A stretch of DNA of 7,985 bases, from the NCBI GenBank assembly GCA_025061865.1, contig JANXAA010000089.1:1-7985 (forward strand), given 5' to 3'. The first letter of the stretch is position 1. Each line of letters opens with the position of its first letter. Origin of the DNA: Acidobacteriota bacterium (GTDB lineage Bacteria; Acidobacteriota; HRBIN11). Shown in pieces: positions 1 through 4,577 of the stretch. A model generated the notes under the pieces. That model was not told where the DNA came from and made no database searches. It was given only the letters and a program-made list of their open reading frames with translations. The translations under genes were made by a program, and so were the position numbers.

Positions 1-468
1 AAGCATCCCCTGTATCGGGCCCTGCGGGTCGACAAGATGACCCTTCTGGCGCTGGACGTCGTCCTGGACCTTCACCTACGAACGACAGTCCACGAGCGCT
101 TACCGGCTGTCCGGATGGTCACGACACCCGTCGAGCGCCTGCAGGCCCGGGCCCGACGGCTTCGGGCGCTCCTCTTGCGGGCCGTGGGCTCCGTCGAGGG
201 CCTGACTGTGGAGGTCGTCCCCGATACGGCCTACGCCGGAGGCGGCCTGGCGCCCGTCGCCGAGGTCCCGTCGGTCGCTGTGTCGATTCGGTCGCCGATG
301 GCCCATCGGTGGGCCGAGGCCCTCCGGACCGGCGACCCGCCCGTCATCGCCCGCGTCGAGGGGGGCCGTTTGATTTGTAACGTCCATACCGTCGAGCCCC
401 GCCAGGTCCCCGTCCTGGCCCGCCGCCTGGCGGCGGCGATCAAGGACAATCAGACAGTAGGGCAATAG
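1..468 (+). CDS. selA: SelA, L-seryl-tRNA(Sec) selenium transferase, C-terminal part
   Basis: SelA is a PLP enzyme that converts Ser-tRNA(Sec) to Sec-tRNA(Sec) using selenophosphate, in the cytoplasm, for UGA-directed selenocysteine insertion. The frame is open from base 1, so the first visible ATG at 37 is an internal Met and the gene begins outside the window. The fragment starts KHPLYRALRVDKMTLLALD, which matches the conserved K.P.YRALRVDK segment that follows the PLP-lysine region in SelA. Later blocks are also SelA-like: AGGGLAPVAEVPSVAVSIR (the family's GGGSLPGEELPTWAV region) and DPPVIARVEGGRLICNVHTV (family: DPPVIGRIEDGRLLLDLRTV). About 155 codons are visible, against roughly 460 in the full family. 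It stops at TAG and converges on the CRISPR-cas locus, with no functional link visible. No lesion is seen in the visible part. Identification is from family knowledge and is firm. Confidence 0.93.
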   Translation, partial: KHPLYRALRVDKMTLLALDVVLDLHLRTTVHERLPAVRMVTTPVERLQARARRLRALLLRAVGSVEGLTVEVVPDTAYAGGGLAPVAEVPSVAVSIRSPMAHRWAEALRTGDPPVIARVEGGRLICNVHTVEPRQVPVLARRLAAAIKDNQTVGQ

Positions 469-508
469 CCGGGAGGGCCACGGCAAGGAACGACGGGACG
501 GGCCACCC

Positions 509-535
509 TGGGGAGCCGACGCGCAGGCGTCCCCA
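509..535 (+). terminator. possible selA terminator hairpin
   Basis: TGGGGA (509-514) is matched by TCCCCA (530-535), with a further GCC/GGC pairing inside (515-517 with 526-528 and a one-base bulge). It lies about 40 bases after the selA stop codon. No T-run follows, so it is a weak candidate for an intrinsic terminator. It could instead mark the end of selA by another mechanism or be chance in GC-rich DNA. Confidence 0.35.
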
Positions 536-546
536 CCTGTCTTAAG

Positions 547-566
547 CCCCGCCCGCCAGAGCGGGG
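547..566. other. GC-rich hairpin at the distal end of the array
   Basis: CCCCGC (547-552) and GCGGGG (561-566) form a perfect 6-bp stem around an 8-base loop. It sits between the selA end and the array and overlaps the outer half of the decayed terminal repeat. It might help end transcription from selA on one side and from the array on the other. There is no T-run on either strand, so the function is only inferred. Confidence 0.3.
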
Positions 567-583
567 TCCCCAGTCCCGGAAAC
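548..583 (-). repeat. degenerate terminal CRISPR repeat
   Basis: The plus-strand end CAGTCCCGGAAAC (571-583) matches the repeat end CAGTCACGGAAAC at 12 of 13 bases. It is separated from the next repeat by 35 bases, close to the spacer length of the array. The other half of the unit is no longer recognisable, and only about half of the 36 positions match overall. Loss of the GAAGC-side half at the trailer end is common in CRISPR arrays. Confidence 0.7.
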
Positions 584-798
584 GAGATACGTCCCCTCCC
601 AAGACCCGTCTCTACGAGGCTTCAATGGGGCCGGGACCCTTCAGTCACGGAAACTTACTCCTCCAATATACGGGGTCGTGAGGTAATAGCGCTTCAACGG
701 GGCCGTGACCTTCCAGTCACGGAAACGCCTATTAACGTGGCGGACGAGATTGCGTTTATAACGCTTCAACGGGGCCGTGACCTTTTAGTCACGGAAAC
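548..798 (-). CRISPR. short CRISPR array, three clear 36-nt repeats plus a decayed terminal repeat
   Basis: Repeats lie at 763-798, 691-726 and 619-654, each 36 nt, and a decayed one lies at 548-583. Spacers lie at 727-762 (36 nt), 655-690 (36 nt) and 584-618 (35 nt). Read on the minus strand the repeat begins GTTTCCGTGACTGG and ends GTTGAAGC, and contains a 7-bp stem, CCGTGAC/GTCACGG, around a 6-base loop. The repeats at 763 and 691 differ only in the loop (TTTTAG against TTCCAG on the plus strand). The one at 619 carries several changes, including one that breaks a stem pair. The array lies downstream of cas2 on the same strand as the cas genes. Repeat decay increases away from cas2, as expected if the leader is on the cas2 side and the trailer points toward selA. 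Confidence 0.93.
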
Positions 799-1052
799 AC
801 TATCCATCTAAGAGCTTACTCCGCCTCTTTCATTTAGCCAAACGGCGAGAGGTGGTCAAGGCCCATGAGATCCTTGCCTATGGAGATAGGCTGGACGTCT
901 CGGTCCCGGGGACCCGGAGATGGCCTCCGGCCGAGCTTTCGAGCACGTCCTATGCGTCTACCCATGACCTCGCCGCTCGCCCCATGAGGCTTCAAGGGGC
1001 TTGACCTTGGAGCCCGGGCGGTCAGTCAAGGAGACCCGACCCAAGGCGGGGA
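799..1052 (-). promoter_or_regulatory. leader-side region between cas2 and the array
   Basis: This gap of about 250 bases has no convincing gene on either strand. By position it should contain the CRISPR leader, with the array promoter and the signal for spacer integration, read on the minus strand toward the repeat at 798. It is not strikingly AT-rich. It contains a small inverted repeat, GGTCC-CGG-GGACC, at 902-914, and a repeat-like hairpin at 989-1035 described separately. No promoter boxes could be assigned with confidence. Confidence 0.5.
989..1035 (-). repeat. CRISPR-repeat-like element with internal insertion, or cas2 terminator
   Basis: On the plus strand this element begins GCTTCAAGGGGCTTGACCTT and ends CAGTCAAGGAGAC. 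These resemble the outer halves of the array repeat (GCTTCAACGGGGCCGTGACCTT and CAGTCACGGAAAC). Between them lie 14 extra bases containing the palindrome GCCCGGGC. The stem is kept as CTTGAC/GTCAAG, with one pair changed on both sides relative to the repeat (G-C to T-A). It starts 18 bases beyond the cas2 stop, so it could instead be a cas2 transcription terminator. Origin from a CRISPR repeat is inference. Confidence 0.45.
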
Positions 1053-1346
1053 CTACACGATCAGTCCATGGCGCCGGCCGACCTTACGCCTCCGGCCGAG
1101 TGTCCGGATCCTACGGTCGGCCTGTTTATCGGCGGGCCCTAAATTAACGATAATTACGGAGTCCTCTCGGGTCTTCACGACTCGGCGTAGGGCTTCCTCC
1201 ATGAGGACCCGCTCGGCCGGGGCCAAGTCGCATACAAACACGGAATATTGGAATGGGTCTCCGTATCCCATGAGCGTGCGATACGTCTTGCGCAACCGTT
1301 TCGGGTCGCGCACGTCATAACAGACGATATACCGATGCCGACTCAT
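1053..1346 (-). CDS. cas2: Cas2, adaptation-complex subunit
   Basis: Cas2 is the small ferredoxin-fold protein that bridges Cas1 dimers during spacer integration. The protein of 97 residues starts MSRHRYIVCYDVRDPKRLRK, with the family's first beta strand and Asp (D11). It continues YGDPFQYSVFVCDLAPAERV, typical of Cas2, and EDSVIIVNLGPAD, which is the family's DSVMIVDLGPA strand. It ends GLIV and TAG. I chose the ATG at 1346 because the family begins directly before the first beta strand and because this ATG overlaps the ancestral cas1 stop as ATGA. An upstream in-frame ATG at 1403 would add 19 residues that are really the cas1 C-terminal region read in another frame. The gene has no lesion, although the adjacent cas4-cas1 gene is destroyed, so adaptation by this locus is unlikely. 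Confidence 0.93.
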   Translation of the reverse strand: MSRHRYIVCYDVRDPKRLRKTYRTLMGYGDPFQYSVFVCDLAPAERVLMEEALRRVVKTREDSVIIVNLGPADKQADRRIRTLGRRRKVGRRHGLIV

Positions 1347-1784
1347 CGGGTCGTAAAAGGCCGGTAGGTAGCCAGTTCGCCTGTGATTGCGCGGGCCAAT
1401 CATCGGGCTTGGATCTCGAGGATCCGCCTGTAACTGGCCTGGTAGCCGAAGAGCGGATGGCGCACCCGCGTGTCCATCCGGGCCTCATAGGCTTTGATGA
1501 CACGGCGTCGAGTGGGGTCCTTGAGGGCACAGGCCGGACCCCGTCGGACGAAGTCATCTGAAGAGACGACGCGATTGTTCACCAGCCAGAGGACGACGGA
1601 ATCCGCCACGATAGGTCGAAACTCTTCCATAAGGTCCAGGGCCAGGGACGGCCGGCCGGGCCAGGTAGAACAAGCGCGGGCCGTAGACGAACACATTCAC
1701 CATGCGAGCTGGGATCCACTCTGGGCCTTCTGTATTAGGGACGGCGGCGGGAGCCGTCTCGCCCGTCAGGTCTGAGCTGGACAA
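1343..1784 (-). pseudogene. cas4-cas1: cas4-cas1 fusion gene, remnant with large internal deletion
   Basis: In type I-G systems Cas4 (PAM-selecting nuclease) is fused to Cas1 (integrase), usually about 550 residues. Here a TTG start at 1784 follows AGGAGG by 6 bases and gives MSSSDLTGE, then PEWIPARMVNVFVYGPRLFYL, the Cas4 N-terminus. At about 1649-1664 the sequence jumps to the Cas1 C-terminus in another frame: GRPSLALDLMEEFRPIVAD, then AYEARMDTRVRHPLFGYQ and SYRRILEIQAR. Roughly 1.2 kb is missing, covering nearly all of Cas4 and most of Cas1, including its catalytic Glu and His. Only the DLMEEF acidic motif survives. The Cas4 iron-sulphur Cys in the family's YCPRLFYL is Gly here (YGPRLFYL). 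A TGA at 1400-1402 interrupts the Cas1 frame, which then continues LARAITGELATYRPFTTR to a TGA at 1343-1345 overlapping the cas2 start. This is a clear pseudogene. Confidence 0.9.
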
Positions 1785-1790
1785 CACGGA

Positions 1791-1796
1791 CCTCCT
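1791..1796 (-). promoter_or_regulatory. ribosome binding site of cas4-cas1
   Basis: AGGAGG on the minus strand lies 6 bases before the TTG at 1784 and only 3 before a GTG at 1787. The spacing favours the TTG start. It lies just after an AT-rich stretch (about 1801-1820) that ends csb2. Confidence 0.75.
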
Positions 1797-1815
1797 GTAA
1801 AGAAATTTAAAAATT

Positions 1816-3375
1816 TTATTCAGTAATGGGAGACCATTGGCCAGCCCCGAAATGGGCATCCGCCCCGATCGCCGGGAAAGGCAGACCGAGGGGTTCGGCG
1901 AAGGCTATCCGGAGCCAAAAACCGAGCCGCCGCGTCAGCCGCCATGAACGTCCGACGCCCGACGCCTGCCTGGGACGATACTGGTGGGCGAGCAGCGGGA
2001 TGGCGACTCCGGATCCCCCGGGCCCCGGCACACGGCTCACGGCCTGAGGCCGCACACCCCCTAAACGTTCGATCCACTCGGCCACTTCCTCCTCGAAGGT
2101 CTTAGCTGGGTGACTTCGCCTGTGCCGAAGGGGCATCAGGAACGGTGTGGCACTTCGCCAGACCGCACTCTTGCCCCTGGGCGGGGGCGTCCGTCGGATT
2201 TCCTCCACGACCACCGTGATCGGATAAGTCGGGTCGCCGAGGTAAATACGTTCCACGCCGAGGAGGGCCTCCAACTCGTCGGTCCAGAGCCAGCCATCCG
2301 GAACGGCCACGATGAGACTCTCGACCCACAACGTCCCTTCCTTCAGTTGAGGGAGATAGTACAGATGCCGGTGGCCCTCCATGACGCTTCCGTCCTCTTC
2401 TCTCCCGGTTAAAACCCTGGAGTGGCCCCTACCCATGCTTCGATGCCGGCGGACGGCCTCTTCCCGAAAGGCCCGGGCGACCTGTACCAACGAAGCGACC
2501 GGAATGGGGATGCGGCGGCTCAGGCGGAATCGGACTTCGTAGACGGATTCCTGCTTGCGGGCCGGGGGAGCTGGCTTCCAGGCGGGGCGGATCTCGGAGA
2601 CGACCCAGTCGGCCGGCAAGGCATATTCCACCCACCGAGTCCCGGAAGGCAGGGGCATTTTCTTCCGAATCAGGCTGTCCACGAGGTGGGGCGGATTGTA
2701 CCGCGAGGCTTGGGTCTCCCGGATTGCTTGGGTCTTCCGGATTGCTCGGGTCTTCTGGGTTGCTTGGGTGTCCCGGATTTGCCAAAGGTCGGAAGCCTTG
2801 AAGTCCTCCGGCGTCGTCCACAAGACCCGGCGATAGATGAAGTTTCCGCCCCCCGGGTGCTTTTCACGGGGCTGGACGGCTTGCCAGCCGTCGGGAGGAT
2901 GCGCCGGCGGGTTTTCTTTCAGGCTCAAACGGGCCCGGGACTCACTTCTCCCGAAGTAACGGATCCGTCCCAGTAATGTCCGGAGCAATTCTTTTTGCTC
3001 CGGCGACAGATCGACGTGAAACTTGAAACAGAAGGCGCCGCCTTCTGGGACAGCAAAGAAATCGTGGTGTAGGACCCGATCCGTCTTTCCCCCTTCGACG
3101 ACCGGCTGATAATACCGGCATTCATGGAAAGACACCCGGGGTAACCAAAGCTCCGGGGGATCGGACCGGCCTAAGGTCTCGAGGAGGTCATCGAGTTGGG
3201 CCTCCGACGAGGGTTTGGGTCGCGCCGTGAACCAAGCGGCGGCCAATGCCCGCAGGAGTCGCCATGGCGAAGGCGGCCATTCGGGTCCCGCCATACCGAA
3301 CTGAGCTTCGCCCCACGGGTGGGCGTGGTAGCGGCCCGAAAGCAGCTCGACGTGGATGACAGTCCCGGCCCTCAT
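1816..3375 (-). CDS. csb2: Csb2 (GSU0054 family), Cas5-Cas6 fusion of type I-G Cascade
   Basis: Csb2 combines a Cas5-like part, which caps the crRNA 5' handle, with a Cas6-like part thought to cut pre-crRNA in type I-G systems. The 519-residue protein has the family signatures. These are SGRYHAHPWGEAQFG near residues 13-27, then EWPPSPWRLLRALAAAW at 32-48. The middle has RIRYFGRSESRA and MEGHRHLYYLPQ. The C-terminus is HFGAGQWSP at 508-516, matching the family's SHFG.G.F.P ending. The ATG overlaps the csb1 stop as ATGA and follows GGAGG by 7 bases. It ends at TAA, 31 bases before cas4-cas1. The frame is open throughout, unlike all its neighbours except cas2. A 6-residue repeat region (around RKTQAIRETQA) sits in the linker between the two halves. 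Identification is firm; whether its nuclease is active cannot be seen. Confidence 0.93.
   Translation of the reverse strand: MRAGTVIHVELLSGRYHAHPWGEAQFGMAGPEWPPSPWRLLRALAAAWFTARPKPSSEAQLDDLLETLGRSDPPELWLPRVSFHECRYYQPVVEGGKTDRVLHHDFFAVPEGGAFCFKFHVDLSPEQKELLRTLLGRIRYFGRSESRARLSLKENPPAHPPDGWQAVQPREKHPGGGNFIYRRVLWTTPEDFKASDLWQIRDTQATQKTRAIRKTQAIRETQASRYNPPHLVDSLIRKKMPLPSGTRWVEYALPADWVVSEIRPAWKPAPPARKQESVYEVRFRLSRRIPIPVASLVQVARAFREEAVRRHRSMGRGHSRVLTGREEDGSVMEGHRHLYYLPQLKEGTLWVESLIVAVPDGWLWTDELEALLGVERIYLGDPTYPITVVVEEIRRTPPPRGKSAVWRSATPFLMPLRHRRSHPAKTFEEEVAEWIERLGGVRPQAVSRVPGPGGSGVAIPLLAHQYRPRQASGVGRSWRLTRRLGFWLRIAFAEPLGLPFPAIGADAHFGAGQWSPITE
2709..2780 (-). repeat. four 18-bp tandem repeats inside csb2
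   Basis: Four imperfect 18-base units lie head to tail at 2709-2726, 2727-2744, 2745-2762 and 2763-2780. The plus-strand consensus is CTTGGGTCTTCCGGATTG. They encode six-residue repeats of the type TQAIRK/E within csb2, so copy number can change without breaking the frame. The segment is charged and low in complexity, and likely forms a flexible or helical linker. Confidence 0.9.
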
Positions 3376-4574
3376 GGGGACGCCTCCATTTCCTCTTCGG
3401 CCCTTTCCTCACCTGGGCTGGGTACTTGTCGTTCCCGCCTTGGGGCTCGTCGTTCCTGCCCGCTAGGCTTGTAAGTGACCACTACGACGGGGCCTTGGTA
3501 GTAAGGGAAGTTCGTGTCGAGATTCTGCACGGACAGCGTTTGGCGGATGAGCTCATCGAAATTGAGCTGTTTTATCGACTGGGACATATCGGCCATGAGT
3601 TGATCCGGCGAGGTGTCTTCAGAGAATTCACGAAGCTCGGCCGGCTCCCGTTTTGGGTAACGAATCTCGACCTGCTCACATTTCAGGTAGCAGTCGGCTC
3701 GCAAGCGGAGGCTGGGCAGCGTCTGGCGGCTCCGGGGGTCAAAGGCGGGCCGATCGGCCAGGAAGGCGCCGACCTTCCAGAGGGCAAACTAGAAAAGAAA
3801 CCGTTTTTGGTCCTCATTCAAGGACAAACTCTTTAGACCCAGAAGGTCTATCTCAAAGGTCGCCCGGATGTCCTTCGGGACGATTCGGCTTTTAACGGCA
3901 ATGCTCTGGCCCTTATTGGCCCGTTCCTGCCTCGTGGCCCCGGGTTCGATAGTGTCCCACTTGACCATGCCGTAGTAGACTTCCGGGTCCTCCGCCAATT
4001 CGGCTTCCAGGCGGGCGTGCAGGAGGCGGGTTTGCCGGAGACCGACAAATTCCCATTGGACGAACTGAAAGCCGTGGAGCAGGGCGGCCGGGTCCAGGGT
4101 AAACACCAGGCCCTCCAACTTGTTTCGTTCCTCCAGGGACCAGCGGCTTCCACCTTGCTGAAGACCTATCTGGGCTTCTATCCGGCTTCTGAGATCTTCC
4201 TGATTATGGAGCTTCCCCTCCAGGACGTAGGAGGAGGCAATCCGATGGGGCTCGGTCAGATTTGTAGCCAGAAGGTGACCGTTGCCGTCCTGTACGACTA
4301 TCAGGGGCAGACCCTGGAGGGCATCCACCCACACGCCGGGACTCTTCATGCAGACGGCCTCCAGGCGGTTGGCCATACTCTGTTCGCTCTCGACGAGGCA
4401 CCAACGCTTGCCGTCCTTGTCCCGGTAGATACAGGGGCCGATGTCGGGAAATCCGGTCGGCTGTAGGAACCGGCCGTTGGCCAGTCCCAAGCGCGCCGTA
4501 ATGACCCCATAGTCACTGGCGTAGAGTTCTTCGAACAAGTAGTTATTTATAAATTTCTTCATTTTTAAATTCAA
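3372..4574 (-). pseudogene. csb1: Csb1 (GSU0053 family, Cas7), interrupted by an in-frame TAG
   Basis: Csb1 is the Cas7-type backbone subunit of type I-G Cascade and coats the crRNA spacer. Family blocks are visible in order: RFLQPTGFPDIGPCIYRD, VESEQSMANRLEAVC, LQGLPLIVVQD, TNLTEPHRIASSYVLEG and FTLDPAALLHGFQF, followed by VPKDIRATFEIDLLGLKSL. The frame then meets TAG at 3789-3791, after KRFLF. The same frame goes on with FALWKVGAFLADRPAF, LRLRADCYLKCEQVE and PVVVVTYKPS to a TGA that overlaps csb2. The downstream part includes the family's AL.K...FL...LRLR.DC segment, so it belongs to the same protein, about 400 codons in total. The stop removes the last third. The start is either TTG at 4574 (AAGG 7 bases upstream, 3 bases after the csx17 stop) or ATG at 4562. 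A nonsense mutation is most likely; TAG is a true stop in cas2, so recoding is improbable. Confidence 0.88.
3383..3387 (-). promoter_or_regulatory. ribosome binding site of csb2
   Basis: GGAGG on the minus strand lies 7 bases before the csb2 ATG at 3375, inside the 3' end of csb1. With the ATGA overlap it would also allow re-initiation after csb1. This matters because csb1 now has an internal stop: csb2 keeps its own binding site. Confidence 0.75.
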
Positions 4575-4577
4575 GTA

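Noticed and set aside
835..935. tRNA-like look of the leader, including GGCTGGAC and CGGTCCCGGG, with tRNA-Sec in mind because of selA.
   Set aside because: No acceptor stem, no GGTTCGA-type T-loop and no TCA anticodon loop can be arranged, and no CCA end is present.
923..1100. Direct repeat of the 13-mer GCCTCCGGCCGAG at 923-935 and 1088-1100.
   Set aside because: It is short and GC-rich, and one copy lies in cas2 coding sequence. The flanks do not match, so chance is likely.
1400..1402. TGA in cas1 as a selenocysteine codon, suggested by selA in the same window.
   Set aside because: The segment after it can form only a poor hairpin by eye. Cas1 is not a known selenoprotein, and the gene already lacks most of its sequence upstream.
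1053..1403. Longer cas2 starting at the ATG at 1403, overlapping the cas1 TGA as ATGA.
   Set aside because: The extra 19 residues do not look like Cas2. The same bases encode the conserved Cas1 tail in another frame, and the ATG at 1346 fits the family start.
2422..2976. Plus-strand open frames over csb2, csb1 and csx17 (for example 2422-2976 and 4017-4466).
   Set aside because: They are antisense shadows of GC-rich genes, show no family motif, and lie opposite well-supported proteins.
3789..3791. Alternative genetic code with TAG or TGA as sense codons.
   Set aside because: cas2 and selA end at TAG, and cas3 and csb1 end at TGA with normal overlaps to the next gene. Both codons act as ordinary stops here.
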